The notes beneath the pieces are model-generated. The model had not been told where the DNA came from and searched no databases. It saw only the letters and a list, made by a program, of their open reading frames with translations. Source: Pseudeuparius sepicola (Eukaryota > Arthropoda > Insecta > Coleoptera > Anthribidae). Taken from it: a DNA stretch of 64,000 nt. The translations under genes and the position numbers were made by a program. The DNA lies in NCBI GenBank assembly GCA_963920635.1, contig OY987303.1, positions 58,056,278 through 58,120,277 on the forward strand, written 5' to 3'. This document shows, one piece after another, positions 36,201 through 46,938 of this stretch (its first letter is position 1; the number at the start of each line of letters is the position of its first letter).

Positions 36201-39200
36201 TTGGCGCGTCACGCGGTTATAAACAATGGTACAAGTTGTATCATCTGGTTATAAACAACCGAAACGTCAGAAACGTCTGAGTGTCATTGTAGTGTGTTCT
36301 CTGCATTTTCAGCCAATTTGCGGAAGTTTGCGTTGTAAAATTACTGTTAATTACTCTTTGGTCCATTTGTCCCTTTGTAAACTCAATCAGTGGACATACT
36401 GTAATACTTTGCATGTCATAAGTGGGTGGGAACCATCGAATTGATAAGTACAATGGAAGTCGCACAGGTACCACTTTCATTGTTGTTTGGGGCAGCCAAC
36501 TCTAGAGAGAGATAGGTTTCAAATGGCAATAAGTAAGACAAGGACGCCTAATGAACGTGTCAGCTGATTCAGGCAAAGGAGGTATATAGGGATGTTGCAT
36601 ATTAATGGGCGAATTTAATGGGCATGTTCCGTAATTCTCTTTATTGTATGATCTGTATTCCGAAATTCAGAGCTTGTTTGTAGGAATGAGAATTTTTCTA
36701 TATAACCACAATTATGTAAATATTGCACAGAAAAAAGTAGTGAATTGATTAAAAAAATTACCTACATGGCAATTTTATGTGCCTGGAAGTAAATTGAGAC
36801 AAATAAAATACAAATTAAAAAATAAAAGTTTATTTTTAAATAACAAAACGACAAAATATCTAGGATAAGGTATACATATTCAACTTTAATTATTTATCTT
36901 AATTGATTTATTAATATTAAAATCCAATTTAATAGGAAAAACATGTAAAACAGGTAGCTCTTACATATTTTATATATTTTTTATATTTGTTTAGGCATCT
37001 AACAAACAAAAATAGAAAGTTAGGGCAAACACCTCTTTTGTGTTATGTGGTTTTTGCCGGAATCAGCTGATTTATTTACTATTTCACTTACTCAAGTTTG
37101 GCTGCCAGTTTCTCTCTCTACACTCCTTCCATCTACTTGTCATTTCAATGTTTTCAGCCAATTTGCGGAAGTTTGCGTTGTAAAATTACTGTTAATTACT
37201 CTTTGGTCCATTTGTCCCTTTGTAAACTCAATCAGTGGACATACTGTAATACTTTGCATGTCATAAGTGGGCGGGAACTTACCGCGTGACGTAATTGCGC
37301 AGAAGGGAACGAAATTGAGGCGGCTAAATCATGTATCATGGGTTTACTATATTTCAGGATATTTCGTGAAGAATAACGAAGGAAGCACGACGGCTGTATG
37401 GTGGAATGGCGATAATTCCCACCAAATAGATTTTACAAAACCAGAAGCTGTCCAGTGGTTCTCTGATAAACTTAAGCTAGTGCAAGAGAGACACGGAATC
37501 GACAGCTTCAAGTTTGACGCTGGGGAAACTAACTATGCTCCTCAGGTAGAATACGACTTTCTTGCCAAGGCCTTACAATATTTGTTTCTGTAGCTTCAGG
37601 TCGTGATTCAGATCGATTTTTATCTTTTTTTAGCCTTCTGTATATGAAAACGTCGACCAGGAGCTTATACCCAACATCCTCAGCAAAAAATATATCGCAG
37701 CCGTCTCAGAATTCGGCGATCTGATTGAAGTCAGGTCAGGCTGGAGGTAAGTAAAAACGATATTCATTGAATTGGGTTTTTCGCCACCTAACTGGTTAAA
37801 AGACAACTTTTTCAAGTTTGCCTGGAAAATTAATAACTTGTAAGTCAATAAATATCTTCAACAAATTTGTTTTCTGAGCTTTCGGAGAATAAATCTTCCT
37901 CCTTTCCCAAAGATCATGTCACGTCAAAGAGAAATGACAGATTGAGACTTATACAGAGGTTAATAATTTGTATGGCTGGGCCATGTGCGAGTATTTTCCA
38001 CAAGGGGTTTTTTGTTGGGTCGCCGATATTGATAGTATTGATGTAGGTAACTAAAATTACCGATAATGTTCAAGAAAGCATATTTTTGAGGTTGAATATG
38101 ATATTTATTAAGTTGCAAGTTCAAAGTTTAGTTCATTTACTGTTAAGAATTTATTAATTTTCCAGGCAACTTGAAAAAGTCGTCTTTTAACCAGTTTGGT
38201 GGCGTAAAACCCAATTAAAATTCAATGTTTGCGCCGAAAATAAATTTTAGAAAATATTTAAAAACGATATTGTTAGAGAACGCTGTAAACATTATTAGAT
38301 GTTTTGTCATTGTCGCATTTTTTATATTCTTTCAGGACCCAAGAATTGGGCATGTTTGTCAGGATGATTGACAAGGATTCCAACTGGGTTGATGTTGACA
38401 ATGGTTTGCATTCGCTGATCACTACTCTGTTGCAAATGAACCTTAACGGATACACCATGTAAGCGCTTATTTGTGCCTTCGATGACTATCTTCTTATGAA
38501 TTTGCAATTATATCTCATAATATATCTCATAATTTGCAGGGTTTTGCCTGATATTATTGGTGGAAATGCCTATGGAGGTGATCCTACTGCAGAATTGCTG
38601 GCAAGATGGACCCAAGCAAACGCATTCATGCCTGCTATGCAGTTCAGCTCTTTACCATGGGATATCACTAGTGACGAGGTTAGTAGTATCAATGGCAATG
38701 CATTTTTATTGTTTTGTGGCTTATAAATACGTCATTCTTCTCCCCTTTTCTATAGTCCAAAGCACGAAAGAAAACGTTTCTAAAGAATGCTGGCAGCGTT
38801 GCGAGATTTCCTATACGAGTAGTCGTTATTTATTGGCGAATACAGGTTTTATCATATTGAAGCAGAATTTCTGAACTCTGTTATAACGAAAAAATAAACT
38901 CTAATCACGGGACCACTTACCCATTTTTGTTTATCATTTATTTTTAACGCGGTGTGATAAAACACCTATTATATTTTTTCAACATCGTCGCGTCTACCAT
39001 CGCCTTTGAAATACGGCAACACAGCACTTCTACCAAGCAGTCGGCTGACAAAAGCAGTTAGCCAACGCGTTTTGTGCCTGTTTCTATAGTACCTACGAAA
39101 AGTTAACTGCGTATTTGGTCTACCACACAGACCTCATTTTTTAGGCCGCTGGCAAGTTTTTGCCGCCGGCTCAGAGAGCTCAGTGGCGTTTCGTATGTTC

Positions 39201-41950
39201 GGGACTTAACGTGTGCAAAATGCGTAAACAGGGAAGAACAATGCATTCTCAAGCACGAGAAATAATTGCCAATGTTATAAGGGTTTGCCTTCCTCCATAG
39301 TCTAAGGCATCACCGTTAAGAATAATATTAACGATAAAATAAATAGCAATTATATGAAAATTAAGTCAGGAGGACTATGACATAACCTGTTATTAGATCT
39401 AGAACAAAACAAAAAGGAAATTTTTCTATGGTACCGTAAGTTGCGCAATTTTGAGGTCAATAAAATGTTGCAAACAGATTTCTAATATCTTTTTTCGTTT
39501 TTGGAGTTATTTTGAAAAAAGTGAAATTTTGCGTTTTCGATTCATTTTTTTTTCTGAAGTTGTTATCACAAGAAAAAGTGATAATGGGCATAAGCACTCA
39601 AAGTTAGAAAACAAAAAAAACTAGTAACCGCATACACGTGTTTCATGCTATTTGGCAATCATCAGTACGGTGTAACATCAAACAAATCAAAAAGGTAGGA
39701 ATGATTTGGGAAGCAACAAATGAAGTCCGGGCAGGAGCCAACAGCACATTTGCAGCTTCAGTCAGTAATTTTGAGTGCTTATGCCCATTATCACTTTCTT
39801 GTATTTACATTTACACTCACAATCTTATATTTTTGTTGTTGTTGTTGTTGTTATCACAGATTGAAAAAAAAAAAGAAAAACACATTCTTGTGGCACTTTT
39901 TAATGGGCTTTAAGATGGCGTTTTTAGATTTGTTCTACAACGTTTGAATTTTGAGAAGATAAGTTGTAAGTTAAATTGTTGACAATACTGATTAATATTT
40001 AGACTTCTTATTATTATAATATATAGGGCCGCACTAGAAAAAAACGAATGGAAAAAAGGAATTTTCAGTATAATTGTCTCAAAACATTTAATAGTATATT
40101 TCATTACAAGTCTGGGAATAAAGATTTTTCCGTGCGCGCGTGACAAATTCCCGTGTGAGGCGCAGCCGAACACGGGAAGTCATGCAAGCACGGAAAAATC
40201 TATTTCTGGACGTATAATGAACGATATTTTTTATTATACTTCTTTGAAAACGGTAACTTAAAACATTTTATCGGCATATTATAATAAATTTAATTGACAA
40301 AAAATAAACAATGCAGACAATATAGTGTTTGGTACGTATGATGCGTTTCCATGGTTACTCTCAAATTATTTCAAAGGTGCTTTGTTGTAAATTAGTTATT
40401 GTCAGATAAGGTGAATAAAACGTCAAAAATATTACAGAAATGTATCTAAATATTGAAACACTTACGAATTAAAATACAAAATAGGTACATGTTAAATGTC
40501 AGAGAGCATATAGAGTTTCTTAAATTTAGTTTACTTTGCTGTATATTTATATTTTAAAGCCATATATTCGGTATTTTTATTCAGCGCACGGAAAGTTTTT
40601 CCATGCGCTGTTTCCGTGCGCTAGCCCGAAAAACCCCATCTTTCATTATTGCTAAAACAGATGAAAATAAGGTGTTTTCAAAGAAGTATAATAAAAAAAT
40701 ATTTCGTGTCATACATCGTGGTATTCGAAATGAAAAGTGCTTTCAAAATCTGCAAAAAAAATCCAGGTCCGTATTTAAAAAAATAAAGTTGAAGATGGTT
40801 TCTCAAAAACGAAATGTTGTAGAACAAATCTAAACACGACATCTTAAATCCCGTTAAAAAGTGCCACAAGAAAGTGTTTTTCTTTTTCCTATCTATGATA
40901 ACAACGCAAAATTTTACTTTTTCAAAATAACTCAAAAACGAAAAAAATATGTTATAAATCTGTTTGTATCACTTTATTGACCTTAAAATTGCGCAACTTT
41001 TTCCCCATTTAACCGTTGTTCTATCTCTAACCGTTTGCAAGATCCCCATGCTGTTCATTCTTATCCGGGACACATTGTATACAACTTTTTTGTTAGACAA
41101 GATAAAAATTTTGTTTTTAGTGGTTACACACATTATCTATTTTGATGCAAATTGACACCTGAAAATAATCTTACCTTATTTTCAGTTTGATGGTGTAGAA
41201 ATAGTGAGGAAGTTCGTGAACTTGCACGCCAACTACACCAATGAAATAATCGTGGCCATGGATGAGAGCATCTTATTTGGATATCCAGTAAATCCTCCAA
41301 TTTGGTGGATCGACCCTACCGACCCAGTTGCTTTGGCCAATGATGATGGTATGGCTAACATTTATCAGTCCTACTTTTTCCCTGTCGACGATTTACTATG
41401 ATAATTTTATAAAAATGTGTGCATTTTCGATGTGCGGCTATATTCACAACAAAATATTGATGATGTTTTGAGGTAACAATCGGCTATAGATCATCGAAAC
41501 TCCTTTCCAAAAGTTAGGAAACCCGCCGACTGGATCTCGATCAGAAAACAGACGCGGTGTTGATCGGCAGAACATTCTAGTTAGGTTAGGCGGTAATATC
41601 TCTTCCTCATATTTCTCTGGTACCACAAAACAGCAAATAGTGACACTAAATAGTGAATTATTCAATGTCAACGTAGATGTTACTTTTGCGGCGCTGACAA
41701 ATAAGGATAGTTTTAGGGCGGAACAAGTTTTTACTTGTCTAATTAATGATTGGTCTATGTTTTAGAGTACCTTTTGGGACAAAGGGTCTTAGTAGCCCCA
41801 GTAATCACAGAAGGCGCAAGATCCAGGGATGTATACCTTCCTAAAGGAACGTGGAGAGATGGAAACAATCAAACTGAATATACTGGACCGGTGTGGCTAA
41901 CCAACTACCCCGCCCCCATTGATGTGTTACCATATTTCCTTAAAGTGTAA
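27225..41950 (+). CDS. Secreted GH31 glycosidase, MYORG-like (twelve exons)
   Basis: Exons: 27225-27342, 27416-27614, 29423-29669, 29724-29811, 32023-32177, 35941-36097, 37358-37545, 37634-37746, 38336-38458, 38540-38678, 41186-41348, 41766-41950; all joins keep frame, 1875 nt, 624 residues. A signal peptide (MKKLLPIALVISSLIAG) and no membrane anchor indicate a secreted enzyme, unlike membrane-bound mammalian MYORG. Barrel signatures: GQIEIDDSWE, WRVTLWTHPFVDDNC, TAVWWNGDN, then DSFKFDAGE where D375 is the predicted nucleophile. EFGDLIEVRSGWR, FVRMIDKDSNW (D434/D436, candidate acid/base region) and LPDIIGGNAYGGDP follow, and the C-terminal sandwich has RVLVAPVI. MYORG cleaves alpha-galactosides; the substrate here is unknown. 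Two small introns (73 and 54 bp) contrast with introns of up to 3.8 kb filled by mobile DNA. Confidence 0.93.
27713..28807. mobile_element. Non-autonomous hAT element (GH31 intron 2)
   Basis: The termini CAGGGACTCTTTAAAATAAG and CTTTAAAGAGTCCCTG are inverted. They are flanked by an exact 8-bp duplication TTCTATAT (27705-27712 and 28808-28815), the hAT hallmark. The interior (1.1 kb) has no transposase frame. Confidence 0.9.
29026..29260 (+). pseudogene. Protein-primed type B DNA polymerase fragment, copy 1 (GH31 intron 2)
   Basis: Broken frames read EVNNLYGWA, CWVSDIDSID, HIFDV, then DLHKGLPFAAEH. These match the order of the NNLYGWAM / YIFEVDLEYP / LHDLHKDLPFAPEH region of polymerases from Maverick/Polinton-like elements and relatives. 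Frameshifts and stops separate the pieces, and no other gene of such an element is nearby. It lies between the hAT element and exon 3. Confidence 0.6.
30004..30705 (+). pseudogene. THAP-domain (P-like) transposase remnant
   Basis: ATG at 30004 opens MRCVVASCNAD, and FFRFPENENLTKQW then CSQHFSEESYE complete the C2-CH zinc finger of a THAP domain. An in-frame TAG (30058-30060) and a frameshift near 30165 break it. After a large internal deletion the C-terminal part GLEYLAGFVCCKLR and EGGLAKPSEEMMKNIEELE ends at 30705. The catalytic core is missing, so this copy cannot make transposase. Confidence 0.8.
31100..31189 (+). pseudogene. Second copy of the P-like transposase C-terminus
   Basis: KIGGLSKPSQQMMSHMEELEA followed by IFNSMSR and a stop is a diverged duplicate of the tail ending at 30705. 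It suggests the element formed from two templates or by an internal duplication. Confidence 0.6.
32405..33296. mobile_element. Snapback element nested in the intron-5 composite
   Basis: TTGCGAATACAGTGATGTAT at the left pairs with ACGCATCACCGGATTCGCAA at the right. Inner arms GGCTAAAAACGGAAAGTTGA and TCAACTTTCCGTTTTTAGCC are exact inverses. The centre is near 32850. Non-coding. Confidence 0.8.
34062..34112. repeat. Short hairpin
   Basis: AGGTACTACCATAGAAGAAT and ATTCTTCTATGGTACTACCT are near-perfect inverted copies around a short loop. Confidence 0.7.
36152..37340. mobile_element. Second P-superfamily element, non-autonomous (GH31 intron 6)
   Basis: It starts CATGATACAAC and ends ATGTATCATG, with an identical 9-mer GGTTTACTA on both sides (36143-36151, 37341-37349). 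Sub-terminal sequence (GATATGATATTGCGC, GCGTGACGTAATTGCGCAG) matches the ends of the element in intron 4. No THAP or catalytic frame remains. Confidence 0.87.
36308..37273. repeat. Direct repeat of about 125 bp inside the second P-like element
   Basis: TTTTCAGCCAATTTGCGGAA through CATGTCATAAGTGGG occurs at 36308-36432 and 37149-37273 in the same orientation, almost without mismatches. It flanks diverged sequence, like a recent internal duplication or two nested insertions. Confidence 0.85.
37783..38218. mobile_element. Inverted-repeat element carrying a polymerase fragment (GH31 intron 8)
   Basis: GGGTTTTTCGCCACCTAACT near 37783 pairs with CCAGTTTGGTGGCGTAAAAC near 38192-38211. The arms (GTTAAAAGACAACTTTTTCAAG / CTTGAAAAAGTCGTCTTTTAAC) run about 70 bp. 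Between them is a decayed polymerase B piece. Confidence 0.7.
37966..38115 (+). pseudogene. Protein-primed type B DNA polymerase fragment, copy 2
   Basis: Broken frames read EVNNLYGWAMCEYFPQG and CWVADIDSIDV, then after a frameshift HIFEVEYDIY. It is close in sequence to the fragment near 29.03 kb and starts at the same point (TATACAGAGGTTAATAATTT). Confidence 0.65.
38751..39378. mobile_element. TATAGTCC...GGACTAT element, copy 2 (GH31 intron 10)
   Basis: A close match to the element at 24.42-25.15 kb, from TATAGTCCAAAGCACG to AGGAGGACTAT, with about 75 bp deleted near the right end. It keeps the same truncated transposase start at 39220 (KQGRTMHSQAREIIANVI). Confidence 0.8.
39425..41079. 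mobile_element. Foldback element, CCCGGATAAG family copy B (GH31 intron 10)
   Basis: The right end GTTCATTCTTATCCGGGACA... matches copies A and C; the left end is truncated at about AGTTGCGCAATTTTGAGG. Two smaller inserts interrupt it: a palindromic piece near 39.56-39.82 kb (GTGATAATGGGCATAAGCAC and inverse) and one near 40.10-40.70 kb. Confidence 0.75.
40098..40700. mobile_element. Insert within foldback copy B
   Basis: It interrupts sequence that is continuous in the related copies. TTTTTTATTATACTTCTTTGAAAAC near 40230 pairs with CAAAGAAGTATAATAAAAAA near 40680, and CCGTGCGCG-rich motifs occur near both sides. Non-coding. Confidence 0.5.
41405..41755. repeat. Repeat in GH31 intron 11, relative of the 8.2-kb element
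   Basis: GTGCGGCTATATTCACAAC and GTACCACAAAACAGCAAATAG are reverse complements of parts of the element near 8.21-8.64 kb. The termini are not clear. Confidence 0.6.
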
Positions 41951-43205
41951 CATGAAAAAGAACGGAAAAATAAAAGTTATTTGATTGGTACTATGAGAAC
42001 AATTATTCACTTGTTTTGAGTTGTGACTTGTAATACACTTTGTTTATTTTTCGAGTCATATTTGTCGATCTTTTGAGGTTTTATGTCTGTGATATCGAGA
42101 GAACTTCAGACAAATAATAAACATAGACTAGCTAGAGGCTGCATTGCCTACTCAAAGCAAAAACAACAAATTGCATAATATGATAACCAGAGGTTACGTT
42201 TCCTATGCCACAAATCCAACACTTTACTCTTCCCATCGTTCTAAAAACTACACCAATTCACTAATTACTAACTTAACTATATATCTTTTTGCCCAATACC
42301 CCAAAATCTAAAAAAAACCAAGAATAACGCAAAAGTAAACACTCTAATACATCAACACAAACCGGAGAAATCTCAACGAACTCTGGATCAGCTCTTGGGG
42401 CATAATAAAGCAAATGCGCATCGATCACAAAGAGCTCGTGCAACGTTGCCACGTTAGCCAGAATAAGCAATTTATTAAGTATATTATTTATAGACCAAGT
42501 AGGATCAGTAAATTCACAAAATCAGTAAAATTTATTGTTAAAACATAACTGTCAAATTTTTACTATATGTAAATTGTAGATATATCAACTTATTATTGTT
42601 CCAAATTGATGTTTTGAAGAAGTTTGGCGATGGTGCAATCATTGCATTGTTTTGTTTTAGATTTCTGACAAATAATGTTACTAAACATGTTTTATGTTGG
42701 CAGAATCTGTATTGTATTGAATTATTAGTCTGTTTTATTATTTGTCTGAGGAGAGAACAGTAGGTACCTCGGTATATTATGCAAGAGTATGAGATTAGAG
42801 ATATATTTAGGTGTATATTAACTTTTATTATTTGGTATTATTTTCAATTCCAATCCGACTACCGCACATTTTTAACCGATTTTCTTTGAAAAGCATTAAT
42901 TTTAGGAATTTACTAAGTAATAAACACTAACTGAACTGTCCGATATGGTAAACTTTAAATCTGTCATGATCATAGCAATCTAGATAGTAAGATATTGACC
43001 GAATGCTGCATTTCTATTGGTTTCAATTGTGATATTGCATTGTGTTGCATCATAGTAAACCTCTTTATAATAATAATTATTAGTACGGGTGGTACATATT
43101 TAATAAATCAATTAAAGTACTTTATGGGATTGGCTGCAGAAGAGAGCGAAAATGTCACTTTATGGCAATTTTGTTCCGAATTAGAAAAACCTTCATCTGC
43201 AAAAA
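41951..43205. other. GH31 3' region and intergenic DNA
   Basis: A poly(A) signal AATAAA at 41969 lies about 20 bases after the GH31 stop codon. The rest shows no gene or recognised repeat. Confidence 0.5.
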
Positions 43206-43640
43206 AAGTGTCTCAAAATCGTCGTTAAAAGCTCAGAAATCGGCACTGAAGTAGCCCGATTTTTTTCAATAAATAGGCCTTGGCGAGATGTAAACATCAA
43301 ACGTCAGACGCGGAGCCATCGTCCGTCAAAAGTGACCAAATATTCAAAACCCGGCCAATAAAAGCCCATTTAACTTTTCGTACACATTGAGAAATTGTTA
43401 CCTAAAGCAGCGCAATCTTTCAGTATAAATATTTTAGCAGGTTTGAATATCAATCTATGTTTCATGGAGGCTGCACAACAGGCAGCAGTTTGGAGTTTCT
43501 GTTGGGAAGCGCCGTGCTTCGTCATACTTGACCTAGGTAAAGCGATCGTCAAAGTTAAGCAACGCCATGCGCAGTCGGCTCATGGACGGGTGGTCCGTTA
43601 TGATTTTTTGCCTAATCCACCTTTTTTTCCGATTATTTTA
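43206..43640. mobile_element. Interspersed element (CTCAGAAATCGGCACTGAAG family), copy 2
   Basis: Same ordered blocks as the copies near 25.3 and 52.4 kb, from AGTGTCTCAAAATCG to the GGACGGGTGGTCC region, with about ten percent differences by eye. Confidence 0.7.
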
Positions 43641-45526
43641 TAAATTTACAACCTCAAAATCCCAAAGCAGCGACCAGCTGTATAAATAAAACTAAATGTT
43701 TTAAAAAAGTAGACCCTTTCATACAGAGCGAGTCAATATTTTCCTGCAGTACCTATCAAATTATGGACAGTATTGTTACCTATTTAGTGCTTACAATAAG
43801 CTGTTATACGAAGCAACAAAAAGCCTTCAAACACTTAAATCATTGAGTGAAATATTAAGATGAGTAGTATTTCAGGCCAAGAATGAAATGCCCTCAAATA
43901 TTTGGGTTTTTGTTAGTGGACATGTGGAACATAAAAAATCGAAGACAACATTGTGGTGTTGGACAGACAAGCTAATCGAAAAGAAAATAATTTACAGTTT
44001 TCTCGATAAAAATGTAGCACGTCAAACAATGTCAGACAATGAATCTGCCAGATTGAATTGTTTATAGAGAGGAAGGAAACCCAATTAGCGTGCAAGCCGC
44101 CTTTCAATTTTGAAAGTTTTCCTAAGGATTGTACAAAACTCTAACATGTAAAAACTGATTCATCTATTAGGTTAGTTATAGAGGTTTAACATCACGAAAA
44201 AAAAACAGGAAAAATGGGAAAAAACAAGGTTTCTCCGTTTTTTTCCGAAGCCCAAAAAATGGAAAAATTGGAAAAAATTGAAAATTTTGTATACCTACAT
44301 ATTTTGCTGGAAAAAACCTCAAGAAGTCTAAAAATAACATATTTTGATAGTAATGCTTTATTTAAAACAAATTAAATAAACAAAACACTTACTGATCAAC
44401 AATAAAAAACTAAAAACATTAATTCTTTTTAACTTTTTATTATATATTATATAAATTATTTTATTTAAAAATATTTTTTTTTATTATGTATTATTAAAAA
44501 AAATGTTTTTTCCGTTTTTTTTTTCAAATTTTCCGGGAAAAAAACGGTTTTTCTCCGACGATCAATTTTTCCGGAAGTTTTAAACCTCTAATTAGGTATA
44601 ATCAGTGACTATAGATTCTTTCTATAGTCACTGGTATAATAAAAAAAAACTGAACAGTGAGAAAGGATAACCACTAGGGTTCAATAATAAAGAAACCCTG
44701 GCCTGGTGGTTCTATACCACTAATGTCGATTACATCTATTATTTTGGGGATAAATAAATAATGTTATTCGTACATCTAAAAATATTTATTAAAGAAACAA
44801 TACTTTATACAACACAGAATACCAAAGTACCTACCTAATGAAGTTTTTAACTTCTACATAGGTGTACTTTCTCTTCTGAGAGCCCTATAATATAGGTATC
44901 TGAAAGAGAAAAGGGCGTTTTTAATTTATTAAAATGTTGTATGTTCATAATATATATATACTTTAGGTAGGTATGTACAATGTATTTAAATTTAAAGACA
45001 ATGGCTATTCATACATTTATCTGACCGCTATATTAACTCCAGTTTCTTTAATCGCCAACATAAAATTTATTAATAGAGAACACGAATACGGTTCACTAAT
45101 TAATAATTATTGGAAAATTATTGTCCTTTATTTTATAACGGGTCGCCCGATTTTCGATTTTTTTAAATATAGTGCTCCGAAAGCTCTACATCCTCGTATG
45201 CATTATTTTAAGTTTCGCCTTTGCCCATAGCCTACTACGATAATAAATCAAACCCCAAAAATGTTTCAATATCGTAACTTACACCGAGTGTTCACAACTT
45301 AAGTACAAAAAAAGGATAAATTTGACTATTTGAGAGTGCCCTGTGTATCTACTATATTCAAAAAAAATTCGAAAATTGGCAACTCCTTATAAAATATTGA
45401 ATTGTCTTCACTTAAAGTAAAACATATTGGACACTTCTAAAAATCTATCTTAATATAGAGTGTGTAACGGAAATGATGTTACAATCAAAATTTGAACAAG
45501 ACGATTTTTTGTACCATGTGATCACG
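43641..45526. other. Intergenic AT-rich DNA with small palindromes
   Basis: No gene recognised. TAGAGGTTTAA (44179) and TTTTAAACCTCTA (about 44577-44589) may bound a 0.41-kb MITE of AT-rich sequence. A near-perfect hairpin CAGTGACTATAGA...TCTATAGTCACTG lies at about 44606-44634. Confidence 0.4.
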
Positions 45527-45633
45527 TATACAGGGTGATTCAAGTGCCTTCCCCTCATTTCCAAACATTTTTGCCAACGATATAACAGATTAGCTACCGC
45601 ACAACGTAGGGTAGCTCGGTTTGTTTTGAGAGT

Positions 45634-45828
45634 TTACACATTTTCTTCAATTTTGAGCCTTAGTTCATCCCTGGTGTCGGATACCGTTTTATAAATTTTT
45701 TCTTTTAAATATCCCCAAACGAAATAATCAACAGGATTCAAATCTGGGGATCTGGGTGGCCAAGAACTCGGTCCTATTCCATCAGGTTCTGGTTGTCGAG
45801 GCGGAAAGCGATAGTGGGTGGTGCCCAT
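45634..45828 (-). pseudogene. Mariner-type transposase C-terminal fragment
   Basis: In frame on the minus strand: GPSSWPPRSPDLNPVDYFVW, then GYLKEKIYKTVSDTRDELR. WPPRSPDLxPxDYF-WG is the block holding the third catalytic acidic residue of IS630/mariner transposases. The upstream part is lost or cut by the hAT insertion. Confidence 0.8.
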
Positions 45829-45831
45829 TTA

Positions 45832-46582
45832 CACGGGCGTAGCCAAGGGGGGGTTTCGGGGGTTCAAACCCCCCCCCCCCCGAAATAAGCAAAATATTAC
45901 CTAATATTATCTATCCTTGTTAAGGATAGAGACGTGAATCATTATTACTGTCGAAAAATGGAGGGGAAAAAAAGGAAGGGTGGTAAACCTAAAGGTATGG
46001 ACTACTGGAAAAAATGGTGTAGTCAAGGTCAAGGGGTTTCTAATAAAGAAACAAATTTGGATTTAGCTATCAAAGCTTCAGCTACCTTGCATGCTGATAA
46101 GAAGACTGCCTACCCCGAAATCTAGTTTGGAATGCCTAGATATGTGCGATAAAAACCTTTATCCTAATATTTACACATTACTACAAATCTTGGCTACCAT
46201 TCCTGTATCCACTGCTACCCCAGAGAGGTCTTTCTCGAGCCTAAGGAGACTGAAAAACTATTTACGAAACACTACAAGTGAAAACAGACTTAATGGTTTG
46301 GCTCTAATGAACATTCACTATGGAACAGAAATTCATGCAGATGAAGTAGTGGATATATTTAAAAGAAAAAGCCGAAGATTTCTTCTTTAATGGTTTTAGA
46401 TTTAGCGCAGAGGAACGAAATTAATTTATCCATTTCCTTTAAAGTTAAGAACTTTATAAATATATGTCGTAGTTTTTCGGATGGATATATAGATATTAAA
46501 TTTCATATAAGTATATTTTTGTTGTTTTATTTACTTCTCAAACTAACCCCCCCCCCAAAACTAAATCTTGGCTACGCCCGTG
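45832..46582. mobile_element. Internally deleted hAT element inside the mariner element
   Basis: The termini CACGGGCGTAGCCAAG and CTTGGCTACGCCCGTG are exact inverses. The 8-bp duplication CCCATTTA is exact (45824-45831, 46583-46590). C-rich tracts lie inside both ends. It holds two joined pieces of hAT transposase code. Confidence 0.95.
45934..46390 (+). pseudogene. hAT transposase remnant (N-terminal scrap plus dimerisation domain)
   Basis: The first frame (GMDYWKKWCSQGQGVSNKE, with basic sequence before it) is followed, in another frame from about 46100, by YPNIYTLLQILATIPVSTAT then PERSFSSLRRLKNYLRNTTS, ending RRFLL and stop at 46390. The second part is the classic hAT C-terminal dimerisation region, ZMYM1-like. 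The catalytic middle is deleted. Confidence 0.85.
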
Positions 46583-46938
46583 CCCATTTAATTGAAATCA
46601 TAGCCTAACCCTAATATTTAGCGGCAGATCTTGATGTAGTTTTGCGTTAATTAAAAATGTTTGACTTGAGTTAATTATTTTTACCAGTTTGCCCAGTTTG
46701 AAACTTGATATTTTGCACTTTTATAGTCCTATATTGGCACATCTTGTGTACTAAATTTAGTTTTGATGTCTCTAATATTTACGTAGAAAAAAATTAAAAC
46801 CATTTTATTTTCAAAGCTTGACAATACTGTATCTTGAAAACTAAGGCACTAACGAACAAGTTTATATAGGAAACTCACATTTTTTTCATGTTCTATCGAT
46901 TCTTAAATTTTTGGTATTTTATAGTGAATCACCCTGTA

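Larger units (their letters stand above)
45529..46938. mobile_element. Tc1/mariner (IS630-like) element interrupted by a hAT element
   Basis: TACAGGGTGATTCA at the left and TGAATCACCCTGTA at the right are exact inverted termini with a TA duplication. A minus-strand transposase remnant lies inside. A 751-bp hAT insertion splits it. Confidence 0.8.

Noticed and set aside
44973..45230. 85-codon plus-strand frame
   Set aside because: No recognisable domain and AT-driven codon content; probably a chance frame.
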